A stretch of DNA of 64,000 nt from positions 1,128,001 to 1,192,000 of the forward strand of contig NZ_CP040924.1 in NCBI RefSeq assembly GCF_006351925.1. Direction: 5' to 3'. Shown here piece after piece: positions 26,515 to 35,355 of this stretch. Source of the stretch: Clostridium thermarum. Its GTDB lineage: Bacteria; Bacillota; Clostridia; Clostridiales; Clostridiaceae. How positions within the stretch are numbered: position 1 is the stretch's first letter; every line of letters starts with the position of its first letter. The notes under the pieces are model-generated. The model worked only from the letters and a program-made list of their open reading frames with translations. It did not search any database and was not told the DNA's origin. The translations under genes and the position numbers were made by a program.

Positions 26515-26920
26515 TGCGATATTTGAACTTGCTGACCGCCTTAAGGAGCTGCGCAAGGCGAAGAAGGCCGCGGAAGATGAACTGAAAAGCATCAATGCGG
26601 AGATTGACGATGTTGAATATCACCTGTCTGAGCTGATGATCAGCAGCGAGACGCAAAACTTTACAAGAGCAGGAACAATGTTCTGCCTTTCAACGACAAC
26701 AAGAGCCAGTACTGCCGCAGGCATGAAGGAGGAACTGTTTGACGCACTACGCAGTAAAGGCTTTGGAGAACTCATCTATGAAACAGTCAATGCAAACTCT
26801 CTGTCGGCATTTGTTAAAGAACAGATTGCCGAGAATGGGGACGAGCTTCCGGACTGGTTGAAAGGCCTTGTGAATGTCTTCGAAAAGACAACAGTAACTG
26901 TGCGGAAAGCAGCAAGATAA
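26504..26920 (+). CDS. Phage coiled-coil protein of unknown function
   Basis: A 138-residue protein. GTG at 26504 is chosen because GGGAGGTGAAAGCA precedes it; the start overlaps the helicase end. Residues 5-45 form a charged coiled coil (LADRLKELRKAKKAAEDELK). The remainder is an alpha/beta domain with LSAFVKEQIAENGDELPDWL. I do not recognise the family. It sits between helicase and polymerase genes, so a replication accessory role is inferred from position only. Confidence 0.75.
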   Translation: MSNNAIFELADRLKELRKAKKAAEDELKSINAEIDDVEYHLSELMISSETQNFTRAGTMFCLSTTTRASTAAGMKEELFDALRSKGFGELIYETVNANSLSAFVKEQIAENGDELPDWLKGLVNVFEKTTVTVRKAAR

Positions 26921-27027
26921 ATAAGTTCAGAGTGCAATGCTCAAGGAATAACGGTTCTAAGATCAAAGTTTCAAAGAACAATGATATAGATTACATTTCA
27001 AATTCATATTTACGGAGGTATAAAAGC

Positions 27028-27780
27028 ATGAAAAGCAATGAACTCGTAACTATTAGCGAAAATGCAGGTTTTCTTCAGCTCGCTGATTTTAATCTAAACG
27101 AGGCAATGGAATCAGAACTTGATGGTCTCGATTTGACTTTTGAACGTATAAAAATCCCGTCCGCAGGCAGCACAGTATTTGAAGTGCCTGGTGAGAATCC
27201 CGGAGAGCCGGATAATGTCAAAGAATTCTCAGCGGTAATTCTTTATCATCATCCACTTTATGCATACTACAAGGACAAGTATACCGGAGGTAGTAACCCA
27301 CCGGATTGCGGAAGCTTTGATGGTATAACCGGCGAAGGAGACCCCGGAGGAAGCTGTGCCAAATGTCCATATAATCAGTTTGGTTCAGGGGAAAACGGCA
27401 GCAAAGCCTGCAAAAACCGCCGCAGGATATATGTACTGCGTGAAGGGGAAATTTTCCCGTTAATACTCTCTTTGCCTACTGGATCGTTGAAAGAGTTTTC
27501 CCGCTACATCAAAAGGCTGCTTTCTAAAGGCAAAAAATCAAACAGCGTGGTTACTCGCTTTTCTTTGAAAAAGGCAACCAACTCAAGCGGTATTACCTAT
27601 TCACAGGCTCAGTTTACTGTAGATCGGGATCTGACCGCTGACGAATTCGCGTTGATATCCAAGCTTTCTGAGCAGGTCAAAGCATTCAGTACCCGAGTCG
27701 GCCATGATACTGAACCTGCCAGTGAAGAGGTAATAAATGTAGACCCTGAATCAGGTGAAATTACTGAGCCGCTTAAGTGA
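27028..27780 (+). CDS. Phage protein with cysteine cluster, replication region
   Basis: A 250-residue protein starting at ATG 27028 after TACGGAGGTATAAAAGC. A cysteine cluster at residues about 95-130 (PPDCGSF ... GGSCAKCPYNQFGSG ... KACKNRRRIY) suggests metal binding. The C-terminal region is acidic, as in single-strand DNA-binding proteins. It directly precedes the DNA polymerase gene. A single-strand DNA-binding or annealing role is plausible but not shown. Confidence 0.7.
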   Translation: MKSNELVTISENAGFLQLADFNLNEAMESELDGLDLTFERIKIPSAGSTVFEVPGENPGEPDNVKEFSAVILYHHPLYAYYKDKYTGGSNPPDCGSFDGITGEGDPGGSCAKCPYNQFGSGENGSKACKNRRRIYVLREGEIFPLILSLPTGSLKEFSRYIKRLLSKGKKSNSVVTRFSLKKATNSSGITYSQAQFTVDRDLTADEFALISKLSEQVKAFSTRVGHDTEPASEEVINVDPESGEITEPLK

Positions 27781-27787
27781 TCAAAGG

Positions 27788-27821
27788 CCCTATCGGAGAG
27801 TAACTTCTATCTCCGATAGGG
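27788..27821 (+). terminator. Strong hairpin before DNA polymerase gene
   Basis: A perfect 12-bp stem CCCTATCGGAGA / TCTCCGATAGGG with a 10-base loop ends nine bases before the GGAAAGGAG ribosome binding site of the polymerase gene. There is no U-run, so it may protect or pause the message rather than terminate it. Confidence 0.55.
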
Positions 27822-27837
27822 CGGAAAGGAGAACCGC

Positions 27838-29760
27838 ATGGGATACAAATGTGTTTATACACTATCTGAAATACAAGAGTATCTGAAAAACATTGCCTTA
27901 TTTGCTTTCGATTTTGAAACGTCGCCCCGCGATAAATGGAGGAACGAGAAAAGTGCTACTCTTGATGCTCATAAAGCCGATATTACAGGGATCAGTTTTT
28001 CAGTATCTGACGGAACCGCTATTTATGTTCCACTTAAACATCGCAGCGGACGAAACGCAGAGAACCAGACGTCAATATGGAAGTATCTGAAATTACTATT
28101 CGAATCCAAAGATGTAATAAAGGTTGCTCATAATCTGGCTTTTGAGTCTATGTTCCTTTATGCAAGAAGTATTGTCCTTCAAAAGCCTTGTTATGACACT
28201 ATTGCAGCATCACAACTTACATTAAAAAGCAAGTGGGAGTTCAGAAGCCTTGCTGACAGCGGACTTAAGACGCTTGCACCCGCGCTGTGTAAAGCGGAAA
28301 TGATAGAATTCTCAACGGTTACTGACGGTCGATTTTTCGATGAATTAAACCCTCAGGATGAGAAGACTATCCGCTACGCTTGTGCTGACAGTGATTATAC
28401 TCTTCGCCTATACCATGTTTTCAATCAGTGGTTTGATAGGTTTTTACCTAAACACAGAACCATTGTGGAAGAGGTGGAATCGCCCACATCAGTGTATGTC
28501 GGGATAATGAAGTATAACGGCATATTGGTGGACAAGTCAGCCATGCTGAAGAAACAAGCGGAAGCCGCGGAAAAGATCGTCAGCATCAGGAATGAGATTA
28601 CCGGGATTATCGGCAACGTGGAGATAGGGGCAAATGCTTCAACTTCGGCGTTTAAGAAGTATCTTTTTATGGATCTCGGTCTTCCTGTTATGAAAACGAC
28701 CGCAAAACATCAGGAAGCTGCCGACGATGAAACCATGATTCTGTTAAAAGAATGGTGTGAATCTAGCAGACCTGAGCTTGTTCGCTTATTTGATCTGGTG
28801 CAGGAGTACCGCAAATGGGGAAAACTCAAATCCACCTATATAGACGGTTATCTTCGATTTATTGATGAGGATACAGGCAGGATTCATCCGGACCTTATGC
28901 CGCTGGGGACAGAGACAGGCAGATTTGCGTCAAGAAACCCGAATATGCAGAATTGTCCGCAGAAAGACAATGACCCAATAGGCGTACGGAAATTTATCAT
29001 TGCACCGGACGGAAAGGTTCTTTTATCCCTTGACTTTTCACAGATAGAACTGCGTGTCGGAGCATTTTATTGCAGGGACAAACGTATGCTGGAAACTTAC
29101 CGTACAGGTGGTGATATCCATGCGCAGACTACCTCTGTTATTTACCGCATTCCTTTTGAGGAGGCAGCAGATAAAAATGCTCCACATTATAAAGAGCGCA
29201 GAACCATCGCAAAGAACTGCAATTTTGGTGTGTTTTATGGACTGTTTCCCACTGGCTTACAGAGGACACTAAAATTTAAAGCTGGCCTAAACCCAACTTT
29301 GTCCGAGTGTGAGACCATCATTCAAAACTTGAAGGCCGGATATCCCGGTCTTGCCCGGTGGCAGGATAAAGTTAAAAAGCGGGCTGCTGCAAGCTGCTAC
29401 ACAGAAACATGGCTGGGCAGACGAAGATACTTGCTGGGAATTCGGTCATCCGATTGGGGCAAGAAGTCGTTTGCCGAGCGGTGCGCATTAAATACACCTA
29501 TTCAGGGTACAGCGGCAGATATTTTAAAGCTTGCCTGTGGGCGCATTATCAGTGGACTTCCCGAAAGGCTCTGGCTGAAACCTCTACTACAGATACATGA
29601 CGAGCTGGTTTTTGAATTGCCGGAAGATAAGGTGTATGAAGCAGTTGACTTTATAAAAAAGTGTATGGAAACACAACCCTTCCCAGAATTTGATGTACCT
29701 ATCGTGGCAGAGGCCTCGGTAGGAAGAAATTTTGGAGAAATGAAAGAAATGGAGGATTGA
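27838..29760 (+). CDS. Phage family A DNA polymerase
   Basis: A 640-residue DNA polymerase I-like enzyme without a 5'-3' exonuclease. The 3'-5' proofreading domain has FAFDFETSP (D25, E27), VAHNLAFESMFL and YACADSDYTLRLY. Polymerase motif A is SLDFSQIELRVG (D399), motif B is RRTIAKNCNFGVFYG and motif C is IHDELVFE (D588). All catalytic residues are present. GGAAAGGAGAACCGC precedes the ATG. It is the replicative polymerase of the prophage and works with the primase-helicase at 30991. Confidence 0.96.
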   Translation: MGYKCVYTLSEIQEYLKNIALFAFDFETSPRDKWRNEKSATLDAHKADITGISFSVSDGTAIYVPLKHRSGRNAENQTSIWKYLKLLFESKDVIKVAHNLAFESMFLYARSIVLQKPCYDTIAASQLTLKSKWEFRSLADSGLKTLAPALCKAEMIEFSTVTDGRFFDELNPQDEKTIRYACADSDYTLRLYHVFNQWFDRFLPKHRTIVEEVESPTSVYVGIMKYNGILVDKSAMLKKQAEAAEKIVSIRNEITGIIGNVEIGANASTSAFKKYLFMDLGLPVMKTTAKHQEAADDETMILLKEWCESSRPELVRLFDLVQEYRKWGKLKSTYIDGYLRFIDEDTGRIHPDLMPLGTETGRFASRNPNMQNCPQKDNDPIGVRKFIIAPDGKVLLSLDFSQIELRVGAFYCRDKRMLETYRTGGDIHAQTTSVIYRIPFEEAADKNAPHYKERRTIAKNCNFGVFYGLFPTGLQRTLKFKAGLNPTLSECETIIQNLKAGYPGLARWQDKVKKRAAASCYTETWLGRRRYLLGIRSSDWGKKSFAERCALNTPIQGTAADILKLACGRIISGLPERLWLKPLLQIHDELVFELPEDKVYEAVDFIKKCMETQPFPEFDVPIVAEASVGRNFGEMKEMED

Positions 29761-29764
29761 TGTT

Positions 29765-30553
29765 ATGAATAATTTACAGATTTTTAAGAATACAGAATTT
29801 GGCGAACTTAAAGTGCTCGTTATTGATGGAAAGGAATACTTCCCTGCAACAGATTGTGCAAGGATGCTGGGATACTCAGATCCTTACGATGCAATTAACA
29901 GACATACAAAGGGGTCGGTGAAACACCGAGTCCCTACGAGCGGCGGTGAGCAGGAAATTAAATTCATTCCGGAAGGAGATCTTTTCCGATTAATTGTTAA
30001 ATCAAAACTTCCTACCGCTGAACGTTTTGAGAGATGGGTCTTTGATGAAGTGCTGCCCACGATCAGAAAATATGGAGTTTATGCTACGGATAAAGTAATC
30101 GAAGAGATGATTTCTAATCCGGAGTATGGTATCAAGATTTTCTCTGAACTAAAGGCAGAACGCGACAGACGGAAAGCTTTAGAAATAGAAAACGCAAAGA
30201 ATAAACAGATTATCAGCGAGTTAAGGCCCAAGGCGAGTTATTACGATCTCATATTGCAAAATAAGAGCCTTGTGCCGATCAGTAAGATTGCCAAGGATTA
30301 CGGAATGTATGGCCGCGCTTTCAATAAGCTGCTTCATGAGCTTGGAGTACAGTACAAAATGGGAAACTGCTGGCTTTTATATCAGGAGTACGCCGATCAA
30401 GGATACACGCAATCCAAGACCCATGCTATTGATGCAGAAAGAAGTGTAATGCACACATATTGGACACAAAAAGGAAGGTTATTTATTTATGACCTTCTCA
30501 AAAACAAGAAAGGTATTTTGCCTGTAATCGAACGTGATCAAAAAAGTGCATAG
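29765..30553 (+). CDS. ant: Phage antirepressor, BRO-N plus KilA-C domains
   Basis: A 262-residue protein. Residues 1-110 form a BRO-N domain (FGELKVLVIDGKEYFPATDC, then YSDPYDAINRHTKGS). Residues 130-250 form a phage antirepressor KilAC domain (ISKIAKDYGMYGRAFNKLLH ... YWTQKGRLFIYDLL). Such proteins counter repressors and promote lytic growth. It starts five bases after the polymerase stop, so both belong to the early operon. Confidence 0.93.
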   Translation: MNNLQIFKNTEFGELKVLVIDGKEYFPATDCARMLGYSDPYDAINRHTKGSVKHRVPTSGGEQEIKFIPEGDLFRLIVKSKLPTAERFERWVFDEVLPTIRKYGVYATDKVIEEMISNPEYGIKIFSELKAERDRRKALEIENAKNKQIISELRPKASYYDLILQNKSLVPISKIAKDYGMYGRAFNKLLHELGVQYKMGNCWLLYQEYADQGYTQSKTHAIDAERSVMHTYWTQKGRLFIYDLLKNKKGILPVIERDQKSA

Positions 30554-30568
30554 GCAGGGGGTAACAGC

Positions 30569-30994
30569 ATGAGTATCAGTAAGTTTAACGCGGAAGGATA
30601 TTACGACCCCACACCCTATGAAGCACTGCTTAGGATTGAGCGAGAGGCCAGGAAAGCGCCTTATAGACCGATGGTGTTTATATGCAGCCCATATGCTGGT
30701 GATACTGAACGTAATGTCCGTAAGGCTCAGGGATATTGCCGCTTTGCAGTGAGCAAGAATTGCATACCTATTGCTCCGCACCTCTTGTTTCCGCAGTTTA
30801 TGGACGACGATGATGAACAAATGCGAAATTTGGGCTTGTTCTTTGGCATGGTACTGATGTCAAAGTGCTCAGAAGTGTGGGTGTTTGGCAGAAAAATTAC
30901 TAAAGGAATGTCCATTGAAATTGAGAAGGCAAAGCAGCGCAGCATTCCGATCCGGTATTTTAATGAACGATGCGAGGAGGTGCAGTGTAAGTGA
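30569..30994 (+). CDS. Nucleoside deoxyribosyltransferase-like protein (DUF4406/DUF7768 type)
   Basis: A 141-residue protein with FICSPYAGDTERNVRKAQGY at residues 33-52, PIAPHLLFPQFMDD, and CSEVWVFGRKITKGMSIEI, the fold pattern of nucleoside 2-deoxyribosyltransferase-like proteins. Phage members may act in nucleotide metabolism, but the substrate is unknown. It overlaps the next gene by four bases. Confidence 0.8.
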   Translation: MSISKFNAEGYYDPTPYEALLRIEREARKAPYRPMVFICSPYAGDTERNVRKAQGYCRFAVSKNCIPIAPHLLFPQFMDDDDEQMRNLGLFFGMVLMSKCSEVWVFGRKITKGMSIEIEKAKQRSIPIRYFNERCEEVQCK

Positions 30995-33546
30995 GCATCT
31001 CATTCCCTAAAGAACTGGCTAACCGGAAGCAATGGATATGCTGGCGTCTGGAACCCAACACAAAGGACGGAAAAGACAGTAAAATCCCTTATAACCCATT
31101 AACCGGCAGGAAAGCCTCAAGCACTAACCCAAACGACTGGTCGACCCTTGACGATGCGATTGCGGCAAAAGAACAATACCTCTATACCGGATTGGGTTTT
31201 GTATTCGCAAAAGGTGGAGGCTTAGTAGGAGTTGACATCGATCACTGCCGCGATAAAAACACTGGAGAATTAAACGATACCGCCAAGGCTATCCTTGAGC
31301 GGTTTCCGTCCTATACGGAAATCAGTCCTTCAGGAACCGGACTTCATATTTTCTATAAAGGGGAGATGCCTGCCAAGGGCAATAAAAACACTAAAACCGG
31401 TGTTGAAATGTATGCCCACAGTAGATACTTCACAATGACTGGCGATCAATTGCCCGGAACACCTGATAGCATTGCTAAAGATAACGGAACACTGGCCTGG
31501 ATACATGAGAACTATATCAAAAGCAAGAAGCGGAGAGGAAAAAGCAAGAAAGACCGTAAGGGGGTTAAGTTAGAGCCGCTTACAGATGAAGAAATTCAGG
31601 AGAAAGCCCGGACAGCCGAAAACCATAAAGAATTTAACCTGTTATGGGAAGGAAAATGGCAGGAAGCCGGGTATCCCAGCCAGTCCGAAGCTGACCTTGC
31701 TCTTTGCTGTATGCTGGCTTTCTGGTCAGATAAAAACAAAGAGCAGATGGACAGGCTGTTTAGAAAGTCCGGGTTATTCCGGGAAAAATGGGATACGGTG
31801 CATCATGCAAGTGGAGCAACATATGGGCAGGAGACACTGGAGAAGGCCATTGAAGTTACAGAGAACGTATACAGCCGCGAAAGCGAGTCGGTTATCTTTG
31901 AACATGAGGGCAGGTATTACCGCACCAGAGGCGAAAGTGTGTACCCTATAACAAACTTTATCATTCAGCCGGTGGAGATGATTGTATCAGAAGATGAAAC
32001 GCAGATGACTGCCGATCTTATTACAATCCGCGATGAAATATACCGCCAGACCTTTATGACTACCGACTTCAATAATATTCAAAAGTTCAAAAACATCTTG
32101 AACCGCCGGACAATATCCTTAGGCTATTTTGGATCAGAAGGAGATTTAGAGCTGCTGAAAGGTTATATATCCGAAATGGAGTGGGTACGAAAAACAGGGG
32201 TCAAGGCTCTTGGAATATATGAGCATGGCGGCCGGATGGTATATGTTTCAACGGATGGTGCCATTGAAGCGGGAGGTAAAATTGTTGAAGATATCGTGCA
32301 GCTTGATAAGTATAAAAGCATAACAACCGATATCCTAACCTTTGAGCCATTGACAAAGGAACAGCTTGTCAAACTTGGAGAGTGGATCCTCAGCTATAAC
32401 GAACCCATAAAAACGGTATCAGTGATGGCCTGGGTAGCCGGATGCTTTATTAAACCGCATCTTAAAAAATCAGGCATTAAGTTTCCGCATTTATTGCTTG
32501 TCGGAGAACAGGGCAGCGGAAAGAGTAATACATTGGAGCGGGTTATTCTGCCGGTATTTTCATGTAGTAAAATCCGCGCGGCTACACAGGTTACCGCATT
32601 TACATTGATGAAAGAATCTGCATCATCGAATCTGATACCACAGCTGATGGATGAGTTCAAACCTTCAAAGATAGACAAGCTAAGGCTAAATGCCTTATAC
32701 AACCATCTTCGTGATGCATATGACGGGCATGAAGGTGTCCGCGGCCGGGCGGATCAAAGTGCTGTTACTTATGAACTGTTGGCACCCATCATTGTAGCTG
32801 GTGAGGAATCGCCGGAAGAAGCGGCTATCAGAGAACGGAGCATAGAATTGCTTTTCAGTAAGAAGGACTTAAAACCGGCCAGCCATAGACAAGCATTTTA
32901 TAAGTTGTGTGCAAAAGCTGATCTGCTTGGCAGCTTCGGTCGGAGCCTGCTGGATATAGCACTCAGAGTATCGGTTGCTGAGGTAGAGAAATGGTATGAG
33001 GAAGCAAAGTCGGAGATATCTGATGAGTTTCCATCCCGTATCGTCAATAACCTTGCCTGCTGTTATGCCGGATTGAGCCTAGTTAACAAATTGTGTGAAT
33101 TCCTTAATGTTACATGGTCTGAAGTGTTTCCTATTAACAAAGGGGCATGTACACGTTATCTCCGGAATGGTGTGCAGGAGTACTTGCTGGATGGCGGCAG
33201 CAATAACAAGACCATTGTAGAACAGACGCTGGAAATCATGGCCCGGATGAAACTAGCTCCAAACCAAGATTACACTTTTGATAAAGGCGGCAAGGTTATC
33301 GGGATACGTTTCTGCGATGTATATGACCGCTATACCAAGTACAGGCGCGACTATGCAATCACAGGGGAATGTCTTCCGTATAACCAGTTTCTGAAGCAGT
33401 TGAGGCAAAGTGACTTTTTTCTGGAGAGCAATAAAACTATGCGTTTCGGGAATGAAATAAAAAAAGCTTGGACTCTTGATTTTTCGATATTGAAAGAGCG
33501 ATGCGATGTGAGCGGCTTTGAGATCACAGATATTGAGCCTCTTTAG
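30991..33546 (+). CDS. Phage primase-helicase, NrS-1 polymerase-like N-terminus
   Basis: An 851-residue protein starting at GTG 30991. Residues 1-170 carry a primase-polymerase fold (ANRKQWICWRLE ... GVDIDHC ... SPSGTGLHIFYKG). Residues about 500-700 carry an ATPase core with Walker A GEQGSGKSNT (near residue 504) and QLMDEFKPSK as a Walker B-like segment. It should prime and unwind DNA for the phage polymerase. The GGTAAC repeat array begins 11 bases after its stop, a common place for a phage origin. Confidence 0.88.
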   Translation: MSISFPKELANRKQWICWRLEPNTKDGKDSKIPYNPLTGRKASSTNPNDWSTLDDAIAAKEQYLYTGLGFVFAKGGGLVGVDIDHCRDKNTGELNDTAKAILERFPSYTEISPSGTGLHIFYKGEMPAKGNKNTKTGVEMYAHSRYFTMTGDQLPGTPDSIAKDNGTLAWIHENYIKSKKRRGKSKKDRKGVKLEPLTDEEIQEKARTAENHKEFNLLWEGKWQEAGYPSQSEADLALCCMLAFWSDKNKEQMDRLFRKSGLFREKWDTVHHASGATYGQETLEKAIEVTENVYSRESESVIFEHEGRYYRTRGESVYPITNFIIQPVEMIVSEDETQMTADLITIRDEIYRQTFMTTDFNNIQKFKNILNRRTISLGYFGSEGDLELLKGYISEMEWVRKTGVKALGIYEHGGRMVYVSTDGAIEAGGKIVEDIVQLDKYKSITTDILTFEPLTKEQLVKLGEWILSYNEPIKTVSVMAWVAGCFIKPHLKKSGIKFPHLLLVGEQGSGKSNTLERVILPVFSCSKIRAATQVTAFTLMKESASSNLIPQLMDEFKPSKIDKLRLNALYNHLRDAYDGHEGVRGRADQSAVTYELLAPIIVAGEESPEEAAIRERSIELLFSKKDLKPASHRQAFYKLCAKADLLGSFGRSLLDIALRVSVAEVEKWYEEAKSEISDEFPSRIVNNLACCYAGLSLVNKLCEFLNVTWSEVFPINKGACTRYLRNGVQEYLLDGGSNNKTIVEQTLEIMARMKLAPNQDYTFDKGGKVIGIRFCDVYDRYTKYRRDYAITGECLPYNQFLKQLRQSDFFLESNKTMRFGNEIKKAWTLDFSILKERCDVSGFEITDIEPL

Positions 33547-33556
33547 TATCGAAAAA

Positions 33557-33824
33557 GGTAACAAGGTAACAAAAAGGTAACGCCCGAAACGCTGATGAAT
33601 AGCCACTTGTTACCGATGTTACCTTTGTTACCTCAACTTTATATATACGCGCGAGAGAAACATGTTTTTTTGAAAATAAAAGAATAAAAAAATAAAAATA
33701 TTTGTGTATACACCTACTCAAAAATGAGGTAACAAGGTAACAAAATCCTAAAATGCGCTTGTATAGCGGGTTTAAGAGGTGACCAATTTTGAAATTCCGA
33801 GGTAACAAGAGGAAAAAAGGTAAC
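33557..33824. repeat. Ten GGTAAC iterons, candidate prophage replication origin
   Basis: GGTAAC occurs at 33557, 33565, 33576, 33728, 33736, 33801 and 33819, and its complement GTTACC at 33609, 33618 and 33627, often extended as AGGTAACAA. The first three direct copies and the next three inverted copies face each other. An AT-rich segment (33640-33718) lies between the clusters. It lies between the primase-helicase gene and the nuclease gene. Origin function is inferred from iterons, AT-rich DNA and position. Confidence 0.7.
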
Positions 33825-33846
33825 ATTTTTTGGGGAATGAGCAGGT

Positions 33847-34146
33847 ATGTCCGAAAAAAGTATTGTGACTAAAGTCCTGCGGTACTTAAAGACAGTACCG
33901 GGGTGTTTCTGCTGGAAGGAACATGGCGGTATGTACGGGACAGCAGGAATACCGGACATTATTGCCTGTGTAAATGGACGGTTTATAGCTTTTGAAGTAA
34001 AAACCCCATCAGGAAAGGCAACAAAACTGCAGGAAGCTACTATTAGGAAAATCCTCAATGCCGGAGGCGTGGCAGCGATTGTCCATTCGGTAGATGAGGT
34101 GAAGGTTATTCTGGAAAAGCATAACCTTCTGCAAGGAACGAAGTAA
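33847..34146 (+). CDS. VRR-NUC domain nuclease
   Basis: A 99-residue single-domain nuclease. The VRR-NUC pattern is visible: EKSIVTKVLRYLKTVPG, KEHGGMYGTAGIPDIIAC, FIAFEVKTPSGKATKLQEAT. PD at residues 37-38 and E-x-K in FEVKTP form the PD-(D/E)XK active site. In phages it is usually next to the primase or helicase and probably resolves branched DNA. The start ATG at 33847 has only a weak GAGCAGGT upstream. Confidence 0.92.
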   Translation: MSEKSIVTKVLRYLKTVPGCFCWKEHGGMYGTAGIPDIIACVNGRFIAFEVKTPSGKATKLQEATIRKILNAGGVAAIVHSVDEVKVILEKHNLLQGTK

Positions 34147-34203
34147 TAACGAACAAAGAAACAAGCACTGCGAAGCAATGCAGAAAAGCACAATGCTTCA
34201 AAG

Positions 34204-34227
34204 ATCAAGGTTTTTATCTTGATTTTT
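34204..34227 (+). terminator. Terminator-like hairpin before regulator gene
   Basis: Stem ATCAAG / CTTGAT with a TTTTTAT-type loop and a T run lies directly before the GGAGGTGCG ribosome binding site of the gene at 34240. Placement suggests attenuation control of the downstream gene. Confidence 0.6.
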
Positions 34228-34239
34228 TGGAGGTGCGAT

Positions 34240-34695
34240 ATGCTGATTGCATGGCAGTATTTAGATAAAAAAGCGGCTGCTGTTGAAGCTTTGAAAGATT
34301 ACAGCAGCATGCAGTATATTATTGAGCACAGTGATGAGGATATATATGATGTTGAAACCCGTATGACAAGCCCGCATAGTGCAAAGATTACTGGAGTTCC
34401 GGGCAAACACAATCCCAAAAGTGGCGAAGAACGCCTTGCTGCTTGCCTTGACGAGATTGATGTGTTGAAAGAACGTTACAGGCGGGCATTGGAATATATG
34501 GAGTGGTTCAAGCCTGCTTGGGAAGCCTTGTCGGAGGAAGAACAGTTTATACTGACAGAATTTTTTGTTAATGATGTGAGCAAGACGGAAGCTGTAGCAA
34601 ACATCGGAGAGAAGCTGTTTCTTGAAAGAGCACAGGTGTACCGCAGGAAAGACAAGGCGCTTAATCATCTGGCACTGCTTTTATACGGGAAGTAG
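34240..34695 (+). CDS. Phage late-gene regulator, sigma-70 region 4-like (ArpU/DUF1492 type)
   Basis: A 151-residue protein starting at ATG 34240 after TTGGAGGTGCG. The C-terminal half (LSEEEQFILTEFFVNDVSKT, then EAVANIGEKLFLERAQVYRR) has the helix-turn-helix layout of sigma region 4-like phage regulators such as ArpU and RinA. It sits between early and late genes, the usual place for a late activator. It may act on the repeated promoter modules at 36376 and 36738. Confidence 0.8.
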   Translation: MLIAWQYLDKKAAAVEALKDYSSMQYIIEHSDEDIYDVETRMTSPHSAKITGVPGKHNPKSGEERLAACLDEIDVLKERYRRALEYMEWFKPAWEALSEEEQFILTEFFVNDVSKTEAVANIGEKLFLERAQVYRRKDKALNHLALLLYGK

Positions 34696-34708
34696 TTTAA
34701 AATAGGAA

Positions 34709-34750
34709 ACCCACTTAGATAGAGCAATCTACCTAAGTGGGTATTTTTTA
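34709..34750 (+). terminator. Rho-independent terminator
   Basis: Stem ACCCACTTAG / CTAAGTGGGT with an inner TAGA / TCTA and the loop GCAA is followed by ATTTTTTA. It ends the early transcript. Confidence 0.9.
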
Positions 34751-34861
34751 TGGCCTACTGTATTGCGCTTAATATAAGCTCGTAGGATCTGTTATCTTTA
34801 GTATACGCTTTTGAATAAGAAAATCAATCGGATTAAAAATGTACTAATTGATGCATAAATC

Positions 34862-34890
34862 TTGACAATACGCATATAATATAGTATCAT
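34862..34890 (+). promoter_or_regulatory. Promoter of the toxin-antitoxin operon
   Basis: A perfect -35 TTGACA (34862-34867), a 17-base spacer and TATCAT (34885-34890) lie 24 bases before the toxin ATG at 34914. It directly follows the terminator, so the toxin-antitoxin pair is transcribed independently and probably also in the lysogen. Confidence 0.8.
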
Positions 34891-34913
34891 TGTATCACAA
34901 AAGAGGTGATGCA

Positions 34914-35324
34914 ATGAATCAGCACTATAATCAGAATTATACCTGGGAACAGATTGATGAGATTTTGGCAATGATACATGACTGTATTAGAGAGGGCAGA
35001 TTCATTATATCAAAAAATGAGAATAGACAAGAAAACATAGATTTTATAAATGAATATAACCTAAACAGCAGAAGGCAAAAGGAGATTTTACTGAAAATAA
35101 AAACAGAAGATTTTTGCCATTCATTGCAAAATACAAAAATAGGATTTGAACATGAGGTTTTATATGTCTTTTGTCCCCAGTTTACGTTATTTAACTTTGA
35201 TGGTATCGAGGAGTTAGTTGATATATATACGAAATTTAATCTAATTGATAGTGAGAGTGGAAAACGAGTGGTTGTCATATCGTTTCATAAGCGAAACAAG
35301 CCGATTGATTATCTTTTCCGATGA
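34914..35324 (+). CDS. Putative toxin (MqsR-like) of a Panacea-type toxin-antitoxin pair
   Basis: A 136-residue protein. ATG at 34914 has GAGGTGATGCA before it. The C-terminal half (ILLKIKTEDFCHSLQNTKIG, FEHEVLYVFCPQFTL, KRVVVISFHKRN) recalls MqsR/RelE-fold ribonuclease toxins: a D-F helix, then strands ending in a basic SFH motif. It is followed 31 bases later by an antitoxin with a YgiT-type zinc finger and a Panacea domain. That position supports a toxin role more than the sequence alone. Target and mode are unknown. Confidence 0.65.
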   Translation: MNQHYNQNYTWEQIDEILAMIHDCIREGRFIISKNENRQENIDFINEYNLNSRRQKEILLKIKTEDFCHSLQNTKIGFEHEVLYVFCPQFTLFNFDGIEELVDIYTKFNLIDSESGKRVVVISFHKRNKPIDYLFR

Positions 35325-35355
35325 TCAATCAGAAAGTTTGAAAGGAGGCCGCCTT

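Noticed and set aside
33557..33824. CRISPR-like spaced repeats
   Set aside because: The repeat unit is only six to nine bases, orientation is mixed, and spacing is irregular.
33524..34208. Minus-strand open frames through the iteron region
   Set aside because: No ribosome binding sites, and composition follows the plus-strand genes and repeats.
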